A stretch of DNA of 64,000 nt from Paraburkholderia fungorum (GTDB lineage: Bacteria > Pseudomonadota > Gammaproteobacteria > Burkholderiales > Burkholderiaceae). Under the pieces are notes generated by a model, which saw only the letters and a list, made by a program, of their open reading frames with translations, was not told the origin of the DNA and did no database searches. The translations under genes were made by a program, and so were the position numbers. The DNA is taken from the NCBI RefSeq assembly GCF_003610895.1, contig NZ_MCAS01000002.1, positions 62,001 through 126,000 on the forward strand, given 5' to 3'. Every line of letters begins with the position of its first letter. Positions within the stretch are counted from its first letter, which is position 1. Positions 1 through 9,286 of the stretch are shown one piece after another.

Positions 1-430
1 GGATCACGAGCAAGAAGTTTGTGAAAGGCCGCGGCCCACGCAAGCGAATTCTCCGCTTGGTTGTTCAGTTCTGCCTCTGCGCTTCCGACGCTCAACGTTC
101 AGGTTGAGTTTGCGATTGGCCACTGCTTTGCCGCGGCAGATTTCCGCCAGTACGTCGCGCGTCGCGCCGAGCGACAGCCAACCACCGCAGCGTTTCCTGC
201 CACCAATCAGCACGGCTACTTCATCCAGGTGCCGCCTGTCGCCGCGTTCCAACGCTGTCGACTGGATGCGCTTTGTGATCGTCAGGCCAGCCTGTCTTGC
301 TCAACACCACAGTGTTTGGTATGTGAGTTCGATCCTCCGTGCAGCCGTCATCTCCCCTACCGTAGGCAAACTCGGCGGGAAGCGGTTGTACAGCCGCCCG
401 GCATAGCTGATGGTCCTGGACGAAAACCGA
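1..430 (-). pseudogene. Degraded IS6-family transposase fragment
   Basis: Read on the minus strand from about 430 downward, the conceptual translation gives SYAGRLYNRFPPSL, then TVGEMTAARRIELTYQT and later ALERGDRRHLDEVAV. This is the order of the N-terminal part and first catalytic Asp block (GDKWHLDEV) of IS6-family DDE transposases. The frame is broken by a TGA at 301-303. The conserved LNNQAENS block appears in another frame near position 50, so there is at least one frameshift and internal loss. The C-terminus runs off the left edge of the window. I see no intact terminal inverted repeat. The family call rests on motif memory, not on a search. Confidence 0.7.
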
Positions 431-656
431 TAGCGTCGAAAAAGAAATCGGGGTGACGGCCGATAGCAAAGCGGAGGCGGTCGCTTACTCGCTATCCGAT
501 CCTTTCACCGAATTCGTCTCCGACCGGGCCACATTCGAGGGCCTCGCTGATCGGGCCGGAAATTGTTTAATCGTGAGGTGATTCCTCCCATCGATCCGTG
601 AAGCGAAAAAATCGCATTACTCCAATATTGAAGAAATAAGTATCATAGTTTGTACT

Positions 657-687
657 AATGTTAGCGATAACAGTATGCGCTAACATT
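657..687. promoter_or_regulatory. Two overlapping LacI-type operators
   Basis: Perfect 10-bp arms AATGTTAGCG (657-666) and CGCTAACATT (678-687) face each other across 11 bp. The left part also reads as its own palindrome, TGTTAGCGATAACA at 659-672. The right part, 672-685, matches 11 of 14 bases of TGTTAGCGCTAACA. This is the sort of palindrome bound by LacI-family sugar repressors (family knowledge). It lies 44-74 bases before the first gene of the sugar cluster, so it probably controls that operon. No regulator gene is present in the window near it. Confidence 0.6.
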
Positions 688-730
688 CGATTCATAGGCC
701 AAGCGGGTCTTCCACGAATCGAGAACGAGC

Positions 731-1900
731 ATGACCGAATCAGTTCCCAGGCGCGATTTCTTTGGATACTGCCGACCAGACGGGCAAGTTGGTATCCGTG
801 ATCACATTCTGATTTTAGGGATCAATGGCCTCGTAGCACGTGCCGCTGAACGCATCCACCAAGGCGTACCAGGAACTCTTTTGGTCGCTTCTCCCTTCGG
901 CCGGGGGCAATATGGTGCAGACAAGGACGCACACAGGCGGCAGATGATTGGCTTGGCGTGCAACCCGAATGTCGCCGCGACGCTGATCGTCGGGGCAGAC
1001 CGAATGGCCGCCGAAGAAGTGGCGCATCAGATTCCCGGGGGAATGGTGCAAATAGTCACACTCGACGATACAGGGCAAGATGCGCAGGAACTTGCCGCAC
1101 GTGGAATACGGTGTGCGGCAGCTCTCGTCCGTAGCGCGTCACGAAATCGCCGGGAGCGAGTGTCTTCCAGCTATCTGTTTCTGGGCGTTGAATGTGGGCA
1201 ATCCGACGCCACCTCGGGGCTTGTATCCAATCCTCTTGCCGGCATGGTCGTGAATCGACTGGTCGATCAGGGGGGGCGAGCCGTGTTTGGCGAAACCATC
1301 GAATGGCTCGGAGCTGAACATATATTGTCCGGGCGAGCTGCCTCGCCGCAGGTCGCTGAAGCCATTACGGCAGCTGTAGCGTGCAGGGAGGCCGCAGCAG
1401 CAGCGACTGGGGTGGATCTGACGGGCAACAACCCATCGCCGGAAAACATACGAGGCGGACTCAGTTCGATTGAGGAGAAGTCGCTCGGCGCGATCGCCAA
1501 AGGCGGTGTTTCGCCCATACGCGGTGTTCTGGAACTTGCAGAATCACCTTCTGCCCCTGGTCTTTACGTAATGGATGGGCCCAGTTTTACGCCGGAGTCG
1601 ATGACGGGATTCGTCGCGGCCGGCGTACAGATCATGCTCTTTACGACAGGAGTTGGAAACAGCTACTGCAGCGCCATCGCTCCGACGATCAAGATTGGCG
1701 GGCGACCTGATGCCGTTCGCCGATTGACAACGCAGATTGACTTCGATGCGAGTCCCTTGTTTGATGGGCGTGAAAATTTCGATGAACTTACGGACGGGTT
1801 GTTTACCTTGCTTCTGGATGTTGCGTCAGGGTTCAAGACGTGGGGAGAGGTGTTGGGAGAATCAGGGGAATCGATCGTCAGGCTTCACGGATCGTTGTGA
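731..1900 (+). CDS. UxaA-family dehydratase, large (catalytic) subunit
   Basis: 389 aa. It resembles the C-terminal catalytic part of altronate/galactarate dehydratases (UxaA/GarD superfamily): N-terminal GYCRPDGQVGIRDHILIL, Cys-containing ECGQSDATSGL, and the LFTTGVGNSYCSAIAPTIKIGG block near the C-terminus. The SAF domain that precedes this region in single-chain UxaA is encoded separately just downstream. Family enzymes dehydrate sugar acids to 2-keto-3-deoxy acids. In this cluster the likely substrate is L-fuconate or a similar aldonate (inference from neighbours). The same split pair occurs in the Campylobacter jejuni fucose locus (Cj0482/Cj0483). Base composition is lower in GC than the right half of the window. 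The start ATG has only a weak GAGAACGAG upstream. Confidence 0.8.
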   Translation: MTESVPRRDFFGYCRPDGQVGIRDHILILGINGLVARAAERIHQGVPGTLLVASPFGRGQYGADKDAHRRQMIGLACNPNVAATLIVGADRMAAEEVAHQIPGGMVQIVTLDDTGQDAQELAARGIRCAAALVRSASRNRRERVSSSYLFLGVECGQSDATSGLVSNPLAGMVVNRLVDQGGRAVFGETIEWLGAEHILSGRAASPQVAEAITAAVACREAAAAATGVDLTGNNPSPENIRGGLSSIEEKSLGAIAKGGVSPIRGVLELAESPSAPGLYVMDGPSFTPESMTGFVAAGVQIMLFTTGVGNSYCSAIAPTIKIGGRPDAVRRLTTQIDFDASPLFDGRENFDELTDGLFTLLLDVASGFKTWGEVLGESGESIVRLHGSL

Positions 1901-2043
1901 TTTCTGAGTGAGCAACTGGACGATCACGAGGAGCAGGAGTTTGAATTCAATCCATGTAGTCGGTCGGCAAAGTCAGCAATAGCGGCTTCGAACAATGGTG
2001 CTGCGGAAGGCGAGTCGAAACAACGCATTAAGGAGTATTGATA

Positions 2044-2364
2044 GTGAGCGGACGAAGCATTGACGGCGCAACTGGCAGGCGAGCCGCGTTGGTGGTTCAT
2101 CCTCGCGACAATGTAGCCGTTGCGTTGAGAGATCTGTGGCCTGATGAGGAGGTGCGTTTAGCGATTGACGGTGCGATACATCGCCTGATTGTCGCCGGCA
2201 AAATCGCGATGGGGCACAAATTTTCGATACACGCCATCGATTCGGGTGAGGTTATTCGAAAATATGGTGAAGCAATCGGCGTTGCAACAACTTCTATCGA
2301 CGTTGGCGAGCACGTCCATGTGCATAACCTGACCAGTCAGCGAGCGCGTGACGCTCCGCGCTGA
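2044..2364 (+). CDS. UxaA-family dehydratase, SAF-domain small subunit
   Basis: 106 aa from a GTG start. The SAF signature is clear: HPRDNVAVALRDL at the N-terminus, then GHKFSIHAIDSGEVIRKYGE and IGVATTSI. This matches the N-terminal SAF domain of altronate dehydratase, which sits next to the catalytic domain. A TTG at 2038 is in the same frame but only two bases from the AAGGAG at 2030-2035. The GTG at 2044 has ideal spacing (8 bases), so I choose it. It is the partner of the large subunit ending 143 bases upstream; together they make a complete split dehydratase. Confidence 0.8.
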   Translation: MSGRSIDGATGRRAALVVHPRDNVAVALRDLWPDEEVRLAIDGAIHRLIVAGKIAMGHKFSIHAIDSGEVIRKYGEAIGVATTSIDVGEHVHVHNLTSQRARDAPR

Positions 2365-2509
2365 GATAGCTATTTCGCAGATAGTTTGGTTTTGCTTAAC
2401 AGATTAAATTGCTTTCGGAACTCCGGCACTGAGCTCTTTCCAGATGCCTTGAGTCGCATACGAAGTCAAACTAGATAACAAGTATTTTACTGGATGGAGA
2501 CAGAAACCG

Positions 2510-3820
2510 ATGACAGCTATCGCCGTTAGCGCGCCCGAGCGTATGAGTCGAGCACTGAGATGGGCTCCGCGCCTTGTTGCATTTGGTGAGTTCATTGATG
2601 GTTATGATCTGCTTTGCATGGGTGCGGCATTGCTCTTCCTCAAGCCCCATTTTAATCTGGATGGTTCGACCATCGGATGGCTTGGTGCCATTGGCTTTTT
2701 AGGCAGCGCGCTGGGTCTGATCGTTTTTGGAGATATGGCGGATCGTTTCGGGCGCAAGGTTATCTTCGTGATCAATCTGGCCTGTTTTGTTATAGCTGCG
2801 CTCGCCTCTGCATTTGTTAGCAGCGTATGGGAACTGATGTTGGCGCGTTTCGTGATTGGCGTCGCAGTGGGGATGGACATTCCGACCTCACAGAGTTTTC
2901 TGGCCGAAATCGCGCCGGGCGAACGACGCGGCCGTCTGGCCGGATCGCTTCCCAACATGATGTGGTTAGGTGGTGCTATTGCAAGCGTGTTGATCACGAT
3001 GGCCATTCAACCATACACCGGAGAAAACACGTGGCGCTGGCTGTTCGGTTTGGCCGCCCTGCCAGCTCTGGGCGTACTGATTGCCCGCCAGTACCTTCCC
3101 GAATCACCGCGCTGGTTGATCACACAAGGTCGCCTGGACGAAGCCCGCAAAATTACGGATGCACTGGGCTTGCCTATGCCGGCAGCGAAGTCAGCGACAA
3201 AGCGTGACTACCGGATATTGCTTTCTGGCCACCCATTGCGCAAGCTCGCTGCGACCACAGCCTTCTGTACGTTTCAGGCCTTTGCCGGTGCAGTCGCCAC
3301 CATTGCAGGTCCATTGGTGTTTTCCACTGCCGGATTTCAGGTCGGTCAATCGTTGTACTTTGCACTCGGCTCATTCATTTTGGGCTTCATCGGCGTGGCG
3401 TTGGGTTCCCTGGTGATCGACAGGGTCAACCGGCGAACGCTGGGAATTGCTGCGTGTCTGTGCAATTTCGCATGCGGAGTCGGTATAGCTGTTCTTGGTA
3501 CAAAAAGCGTCCCGGGCCTATTTTGCCTCTACATGATTTTTTCGATGATGTCGTGGTTCGGGCCGGCCACGCTTTCGTGGGTATGGTGCGCTGAGGCAGC
3601 GCCTACGCAACTTCGAGGCGTAGGGTCGGCTATCCCGCAATGCGCGATGCGGCTGGTCATTGCCCTGAATGTAATCATGACCCCTGCCCTGGTCGCGAGA
3701 TTTGGTATCCAGGTGATTGGATTTTACGTCCTGAGTTACCTTGCAGCTGCGATCGTCATTGGCTGCTCTCCATTTCTGGACTCAGCCGGCGTTGAGCTTG
3801 AGGAAATGGACAGCGTTTAG
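2510..3820 (+). CDS. MFS sugar/aldonate transporter
   Basis: 436 aa with about twelve hydrophobic segments. Motifs typical of the sugar-porter-like MFS branch are visible: GDMADRFGRKV after the second segment, ERRGRLAGS in the 4-5 loop, YLPESPRWLI before the central loop, and the second DRVNRR loop motif. It is probably a proton symporter in the inner membrane. Its place between the dehydratase subunits and a porin suggests it imports the sugar (or its acid) degraded by this cluster. Substrate is inference. A GGAGA lies at a plausible distance before the ATG. Confidence 0.85.
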   Translation: MTAIAVSAPERMSRALRWAPRLVAFGEFIDGYDLLCMGAALLFLKPHFNLDGSTIGWLGAIGFLGSALGLIVFGDMADRFGRKVIFVINLACFVIAALASAFVSSVWELMLARFVIGVAVGMDIPTSQSFLAEIAPGERRGRLAGSLPNMMWLGGAIASVLITMAIQPYTGENTWRWLFGLAALPALGVLIARQYLPESPRWLITQGRLDEARKITDALGLPMPAAKSATKRDYRILLSGHPLRKLAATTAFCTFQAFAGAVATIAGPLVFSTAGFQVGQSLYFALGSFILGFIGVALGSLVIDRVNRRTLGIAACLCNFACGVGIAVLGTKSVPGLFCLYMIFSMMSWFGPATLSWVWCAEAAPTQLRGVGSAIPQCAMRLVIALNVIMTPALVARFGIQVIGFYVLSYLAAAIVIGCSPFLDSAGVELEEMDSV

Positions 3821-4107
3821 CCACGGGGGTAGTTGGGTAGAGAAATTTTTTGTTTTTCAAATATATCGTATTCCTAACTGTAGAGAATATAGACATGCGA
3901 ACAATCAAAAATAGGTGCTGGAACGGGGGATGCTTTATTTCGCCCTCGGATGCCGATTCAGATAGAAATGACCTGTCTGTGGTGCCGCTAGGGCAGAGTG
4001 CTCGTCAAACTTTCTCGCTCGTGATTCGGCCGCGTCAGCGAAGTCCTTTTCCCGATGGTGGATGTCGTCCTGGACGACCGCCCGACAGCAGCCGTGAGTA
4101 TCCGCAG

Positions 4108-5337
4108 GTGAACGTCCACAATGCAAGCAGGACAAGTATCGGGCTGGCAGCCGTCGGTCTCCTCTCGATGCTCTTTCTTTGTCCGTCGGCATATGCCGAA
4201 TCCAGCGTAACCCTGTTTGGTGTGGTGGACGCGGGGCTGGGGTACTCGAGTAATCTCGCTTCAGTTCTGTCCGCCGGACAGAGAGGTGTTCCTGCTGTCT
4301 ATAGCGGCAAGCCTGCGTTCATCTTTACCAGTGGCACGTCACTGGGAAGCCGCTGGGGATTAACCGGTCGTGAGGATCTTGGGCAGGGGTTGTCCGCGGT
4401 GTTCTGGCTACAAAACGGTTTCGATGTCGGCACCGGTAAATTAAACCAGGGTGGTCGCGAATTTGGCATGCAGTCCTGGGTGGGGCTCGACAGTACGCGG
4501 TACGGGAAGCTAACGCTCGGCCGGCAGTATGATCCGATCGTCGACTTTGTGGGATCGATCGGTCCGTCGAGTTTCCTGACGGGAATGGCGGCTCACCCCG
4601 GTGATCTGGATAACATCGATAACCAGTCCCGCGAAAGCAATTCGATCAAATATACGACGCCCAATTTTTCCGGCTTCCAGTTTGGCGCGCTCTATGGCTT
4701 CGGAGGTCAGGCCGGAAGTGTTATCAGTCAGAGCACCTGGAGCCTTGGCGGCAAGTATGTCAGGGGGCCGATCGCGATCGGGGCCGCTTATCTGCTGGCG
4801 CACAATTCCAACGCCATTAACGGAAGCGGCTGGAACAATGCATATGACGGTACTTTTTCATCGTCAATCAACGTCGGCTTTCAGTCCGCGAAAACGATGC
4901 AGATTGTTGCTGCCGCGCTTTCATATCAGTTGAGTGCCGTGACCTTGGGTGTCTCGTACAGCAACACAGAATATCAGGCCGGCAATTTCTCACTATTCAA
5001 GAATAACGTTGACTTCAATAGCGGCGGCATCACCGCGGTGTGGCAGATTTCTCCCGCATTAAGGGTTGGCACAGGTTACAGCTACACACGGGGAAATTCG
5101 ATCGCTGCGTCGCGTGCACCGAGCTATAGCCAGGTGAATCTGAGTTCGTTTTATTCGTTATCGAAGCGAACATTGCTATATGGCCTGATCGGCTATCAGC
5201 GAGCGAACGGCAACACACTGGACGCCTACGGCAATATCGTTCCCGCGACGGCTTCCATTGGTGACGTATCGAACGGATCTTCGTCTGCAGGTCCTACACA
5301 GGTATTAGTGCGCGTTGGTATGCGGCAAATGTTCTAA
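4108..5337 (+). CDS. Gram-negative porin (outer membrane)
   Basis: 409 aa from the GTG I prefer. The first 30 residues form a signal peptide ending in PSAYA, followed by ESSVTLFGVVDAGLGYSSN, the usual N-terminal strand of Burkholderia-type 16-strand porins. The PEFF-type loop and the C-terminal strand ending VRVGMRQMF (terminal Phe) are present. The open frame extends upstream to 3850, but that 86-residue extension has no export signal and is rich in Arg and Pro, so it is probably not translated. Likely role is outer-membrane uptake of the sugar or oligosaccharide handled by the cluster. Confidence 0.85.
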   Translation: MNVHNASRTSIGLAAVGLLSMLFLCPSAYAESSVTLFGVVDAGLGYSSNLASVLSAGQRGVPAVYSGKPAFIFTSGTSLGSRWGLTGREDLGQGLSAVFWLQNGFDVGTGKLNQGGREFGMQSWVGLDSTRYGKLTLGRQYDPIVDFVGSIGPSSFLTGMAAHPGDLDNIDNQSRESNSIKYTTPNFSGFQFGALYGFGGQAGSVISQSTWSLGGKYVRGPIAIGAAYLLAHNSNAINGSGWNNAYDGTFSSSINVGFQSAKTMQIVAAALSYQLSAVTLGVSYSNTEYQAGNFSLFKNNVDFNSGGITAVWQISPALRVGTGYSYTRGNSIAASRAPSYSQVNLSSFYSLSKRTLLYGLIGYQRANGNTLDAYGNIVPATASIGDVSNGSSSAGPTQVLVRVGMRQMF

Positions 5338-5382
5338 CCCGCTACGACATCCTTTGATGGCTGGAACACAGAGAAACAGCAA

Positions 5383-6489
5383 ATGAAAGAGATTGGAAAT
5401 GTGCAGCCAATGCACACACGGTCACCATTCTCGTCGCGAGATCGGAATGAGGTTCGCATAGGGTTGGGTTGTGCAGGCATTGGTGGACTCTTCAGCGACG
5501 TCGATAATGCCCAGGCCCTGGCGACGATTGAGGCCGCCTGGCAACAAGGTATCCGCTACTTTGACACCGCGCCGTTCTACGGATTTACAAAAAGTGAGCG
5601 TCGTGTCGGCATGGCGTTATGTGAGCATCATCCGGATGAATTTGTCCTGAGCACGAAAGTGGGCCGACTACTACGACCGATGTCACCTGCCAGTCTTCAC
5701 GGAACGCAAAGTCAGTGGACGAATCCGCCTCCCTTTATGCCGGTTTTTGACTACACCTATTCTGGCATCATGCGATCCTTTGAAGATAGCCTGCAACGGC
5801 TCGGAATATCGCAGATCGATGTGCTGTTTATTCACGACATTGGATTCGCAACGCATGGGGCCCTTCACGAGCATTACTGGGCGCAATTGGGTGAAGGCGG
5901 TTTTCGCGCGCTAGACGAATTGCGCAGCGCGGGTGTCGTACGGGCTATCGGAGCTGGAGTTAACGAGGGCCGGGTGGTCATCGATCTGATGCGGGTCTTC
6001 GATCTGGACTGTACGCTGCTGGCTGGGCGTTATACCTTGCTGGATCAAAGCGCACTTGACGCCGTATTTCCTGAGTGTCTGAAGCGCAACGTTGATATCG
6101 TGCTGGGGGGCGTCTTTAATTCCGGCATTCTCGCGCGTGGAGCTTCAGGCCAGGCAAGCGAAAATCAGGCGCCAGAGAGACTAACCTTCAATTATTCAAC
6201 GGCTCCGGCGAGCATTGTTCACCGTGCCGCAAAAATAGAGCAAGTTTGTAGTGAGTATGGTGTTTCACTAAGAGCGGCAGCTATTCAGTTTGCCGGAGCA
6301 CATACGGCAGTAAAGACCCTGTTGCTGGGCGCGCGAAGTCCCGAGGAAGTCCAGCAGGGGATGGAAGCATTTCGCGAGCCCGTTGAGAGGGGACTCTGGC
6401 AGGCCTTGGTCGACGAAGGTTTATTGCGGACCGATGCACCGCTTCCATCCGATCGTCAATTGATAGCGAACGTCACCTTGGAAAATTGA
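5383..6489 (+). CDS. Aldo/keto reductase, candidate L-fucose dehydrogenase
   Basis: 368 aa. The AKR tetrad is visible: Asp61 and Tyr66 in FDTAPFYG, Lys92 in STKVGR, His151 in LFIHDIG. The sequence resembles the D-threo-aldose/L-fucose 1-dehydrogenase and pyridoxal dehydrogenase branch, with a long loop after the first helix. In the cluster it would oxidise the aldose at C1 to the lactone that the lactonase at 9.3 kb opens. It starts 45 bases after the porin stop and ends 42 bases before the mutarotase. Substrate (L-fucose, or D-arabinose/L-galactose analogues) is inference. Confidence 0.8.
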   Translation: MKEIGNVQPMHTRSPFSSRDRNEVRIGLGCAGIGGLFSDVDNAQALATIEAAWQQGIRYFDTAPFYGFTKSERRVGMALCEHHPDEFVLSTKVGRLLRPMSPASLHGTQSQWTNPPPFMPVFDYTYSGIMRSFEDSLQRLGISQIDVLFIHDIGFATHGALHEHYWAQLGEGGFRALDELRSAGVVRAIGAGVNEGRVVIDLMRVFDLDCTLLAGRYTLLDQSALDAVFPECLKRNVDIVLGGVFNSGILARGASGQASENQAPERLTFNYSTAPASIVHRAAKIEQVCSEYGVSLRAAAIQFAGAHTAVKTLLLGARSPEEVQQGMEAFREPVERGLWQALVDEGLLRTDAPLPSDRQLIANVTLEN

Positions 6490-6531
6490 TGGAGAGCAGA
6501 TTTTCCTGGTGCAATTATATGAGGGCGAGCT

Positions 6532-6870
6532 GTGCGCTATTGTCTGACGCTTGATCTTCACCGTGATGAAGTTATATACGAAATATACGATCGATATCAC
6601 GAAACCGTTTGGCCGGAGGTGCTCGATCATCTCCGATCCTCGGGAATTGAGGATATGACGATCTGGCGATATCAGAATCGACTTGTTATGTTGATTGAAG
6701 CGAATCGATATTTCAAGTTCGAGCATTCCGAAGTTGGGCCGGACACGCATCACCGGGTTGTAGCGTGGAGAGATGTAATGGGGGCTTTGCAGAGATCTTT
6801 GTCTGGCGAAGATCGGCCGGAATGGGAAAGAATGAAGGAAGTATTCCGTCTGAGTGAGCAGAATGGATGA
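6532..6870 (+). CDS. RhaM-type L-rhamnose/L-fucose mutarotase
   Basis: 112 aa, the usual length of the family, from GTG with a GAGGGCGAG just upstream. The family pattern YHETVWPEVLDHLRSSGI (Tyr22, His23, Trp27) followed by TIWRY and the Trp/Glu-rich tail (RPEWERMKEVF) is clear. These dimeric enzymes interconvert alpha and beta anomers of 6-deoxy sugars, which speeds up an anomer-specific dehydrogenase. A RhaM-like mutarotase is also part of the C. jejuni fucose locus. Its presence is one of the better clues that the cluster handles a 6-deoxyhexose. Confidence 0.8.
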   Translation: MRYCLTLDLHRDEVIYEIYDRYHETVWPEVLDHLRSSGIEDMTIWRYQNRLVMLIEANRYFKFEHSEVGPDTHHRVVAWRDVMGALQRSLSGEDRPEWERMKEVFRLSEQNG

Positions 6871-6981
6871 CGGCGTGAAATTAAAATTTAATAATCCTAT
6901 TCGGTATTGGGCTGCTCAGAGTGGATGCAAGTGTTAATCAACTGGTGGTCAATTAACTAAAATTCTTACGGAGACAGCGAA

Positions 6982-8946
6982 ATGAACAGGAAATCAGTGT
7001 TGTTGATATCTTTGTGCACGACCGCATTATCTTTCTGGGGAGGAGGTGGCGGAATTCTCAGCGTTGCAACGGCTGCGAGCGGTCCAATTCAGATCTATGT
7101 TTCGCCATCAGGTAGTGATACCAATAGCGGCACCTATGCTTCGCCGTTCCTGACGTTGGGGAAAGCCCAGCAGGCAGTCCGGGCAATAAACGGCAATATG
7201 CAAACCAATATTGGCGTTAACCTTGAGAGCGGGACGTATCGGTTGACCGCCCCCTTGACCTTTACCGCAGCAGACTCTGGAACAAATGGTTTCACCGTGG
7301 TCTGGGAGCGAGCTCCGGGCTCAACTGGCCCCGTTGTGATTTCAGGCGCCCAGCAGATCACTGGCTGGACGCAGCTACCCGACGGCAGGTGGCGTGCGGC
7401 CGCGCCGTCCGGCGTAACGGTCGCCAGACAGCTATCCGTTAATGGCGTACCTGCTATCCGTGCCTGGCAACCCATCGGTGCGGCATACAGGGTCACTCCA
7501 ACGGGGCTGACGACCGCTGACCCCGCGCTTTCAGTGCTTGCTCACCCTCAGACTGCCGAAGTTGTTACCTTGCGCGCCTGGAAAAACAAGCGTTGTCCAG
7601 TCCAGGCAGTCAGCAGTAACAGCACCGGTGGGTTCACGATAACAATGGCTCAGCCTTGCTGGCACGACGTTAACATACAAACGATGGACGACGGCAGTCC
7701 ATCGCGGCTCGAAGGTGCTGCCGAGTGGGTGGCCAATCAGGCTGGTACGTTTGCGCTTGATGCGGGCTATCTGTATTACCAGCCTCGCGTTGGCGAAAAC
7801 CTGACGACTGCGGATGTTGAGTTGCCCGTGGTGGAAGGCTTGATCACTGGAGGGGGCGATCAAACCACGGCCCTCTCCCACGTCGCCTTCAGTGGCATTA
7901 CTTTCAGTCTGTCTGCCTGGAACAGGCCAAGCACGAACAATGGGTACGCTGACGCGCAGGCGGGCGTGATCTTTAACGCAACGAGCCGCCCCGATCTTCC
8001 CGATACTGTTCCCCCTGTAACCACCGCAAACCCGACGCCGGAGCCGGTGAACGTCAATTTTTATGTTCAACGGCAACTGCATAATATGATTATGCCGGGA
8101 GCAATTGATCTCTCGTACGCCCGTAATATCACACTGAACAACGATACCTTCACGCAACTGGGTGCTGCGGCTGTCCATTTCGGATTGGGCGTGACGAATT
8201 CAGCCGTGACTCAATCCACGTTCACGCAAATTTCAGGTAGTGGTATCGAGGTGGGGGACGTAATCGATCCGGATTCGCATCATCCGGCTAATGCAGCGGA
8301 AATCGTTCAGGGAAATAGCATTACATATAACACCATCTCAAATGTAGCATCGCAATATACAGATGCTGTGGGTATTCTCGTGACGTATGCTGCAAATACG
8401 CTTATCGCTCATAATACCGTTCATGACTTGCCATATACGGGGATTTCTATTGGGTGGGGCTGGGGATTGCCTGACAATGATGTGGCGGAGACATTGAAGC
8501 ATTATGGAATCTATGAGCATGGATATTTGCCGCAATATACTACCCCTACAACCAGCGCTGGCACCCAGGTTATCCATAACCTTCTTTATAATGTGATGCA
8601 GGTGCATCATGATGGGGGGGCGATTTATAGTCTCGGCTCCCAACCGGGGACGTTGGTGAACTGTAATTATATTCATGATGTACAGGTCGCCAGCAGCGCC
8701 CAGGGACCTTTTACTGCCTTCGGTCCTGGACCTTCGTCGGCTCTTTATCTGGATGAGGGAACTTCGTATGCGACATGGACAAATAATGTTGCAATAAATG
8801 TAGCCACGGAAATTGTTAAAGATCTGGACATCTCAGCCCAGCACGATACGGTTACCAATAATGCCGTTCTCTCATCAATGGCTACGGCAACGCCTGGTCA
8901 ACTCACGATCATGCAGACAGCCGGTGCGAATAGTAACGGCAAGTAA
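6982..8946 (+). CDS. Secreted parallel beta-helix protein, GH141-like
   Basis: 654 aa with an N-terminal signal sequence of about 30 residues ending near VATAAS. The mature start, IYVSPSGSDTNSGTYASPFLTLGKAQQAVR, is the standard entry of parallel beta-helix carbohydrate-active proteins. It is followed by an ESGTYRLTAPLTF strand, a VISGAQQITGW insert, and many NNT/NNV turn residues of beta-helix coils in the second half. The segment YTGISIGWGWGL resembles the corresponding part of GH141 proteins (alpha-L-fucosidase/xylanase family). Location is likely periplasmic or extracellular. In a fucose cluster, release of fucose from a glycan is a natural role, but glycosidase activity is inference. It could also be a lyase. 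Confidence 0.65.
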   Translation: MNRKSVLLISLCTTALSFWGGGGGILSVATAASGPIQIYVSPSGSDTNSGTYASPFLTLGKAQQAVRAINGNMQTNIGVNLESGTYRLTAPLTFTAADSGTNGFTVVWERAPGSTGPVVISGAQQITGWTQLPDGRWRAAAPSGVTVARQLSVNGVPAIRAWQPIGAAYRVTPTGLTTADPALSVLAHPQTAEVVTLRAWKNKRCPVQAVSSNSTGGFTITMAQPCWHDVNIQTMDDGSPSRLEGAAEWVANQAGTFALDAGYLYYQPRVGENLTTADVELPVVEGLITGGGDQTTALSHVAFSGITFSLSAWNRPSTNNGYADAQAGVIFNATSRPDLPDTVPPVTTANPTPEPVNVNFYVQRQLHNMIMPGAIDLSYARNITLNNDTFTQLGAAAVHFGLGVTNSAVTQSTFTQISGSGIEVGDVIDPDSHHPANAAEIVQGNSITYNTISNVASQYTDAVGILVTYAANTLIAHNTVHDLPYTGISIGWGWGLPDNDVAETLKHYGIYEHGYLPQYTTPTTSAGTQVIHNLLYNVMQVHHDGGAIYSLGSQPGTLVNCNYIHDVQVASSAQGPFTAFGPGPSSALYLDEGTSYATWTNNVAINVATEIVKDLDISAQHDTVTNNAVLSSMATATPGQLTIMQTAGANSNGK

Positions 8947-9286
8947 CTTCCAGTTCACGATTCTGCATGTATGACACGAAGCGTCCTTTCATCGCTGGCG
9001 GTGGATGGTACGAGGACCCGCAGGATGGATCCCCGTGACTGCTGCCAGCGAGCAAGCCGTCGGGCTGGTGACGACGGAGCGGTTCGCGGGCACGCGCGAT
9101 GGTGATCGATCCGCGCTGCGAGCGCATCGGCTGAGACCTCAGCGCTCGGTGTGCCCAGCGTCGGATTGACGTATTAAACGGAGCGGAGGCGGTCGACGCA
9201 GATTGTCTGTCGATCGCGCAGCGGCGTGCGCTGGACGAGCGGCTGCTCGATCTGGCCATGCTTTACCTTGAGGACTGCCTACGGTC
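8947..9286 (+). pseudogene. Scar region with possible aldehyde dehydrogenase N-terminus
   Basis: No intact gene is visible. An ATG at 8967 opens 23 codons reading MYDTKRPFIAGGGWYEDPQD, which resembles the first strands of aldehyde dehydrogenases (FIxGxWVxPxxG). It stops at 9036. One frame over, IPVTAASEQAVGLV follows, like the next ALDH block. I read this as a small, frameshifted relic. The rest, with a frame reading QRRALDERLLDLAMLYLEDCLRSW near the end, I do not recognise. The region marks a change from lower-GC sequence on the left to GC-rich sequence on the right. Confidence 0.35.

Noticed and set aside
3850..4107. 86-residue N-terminal extension of the porin
   Set aside because: It would bury the signal peptide; the region is Arg/Pro-rich and not porin-like.
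7531..8178. 215-codon minus-strand frame
   Set aside because: Antisense to the beta-helix gene, which has a signal peptide and repeat structure.
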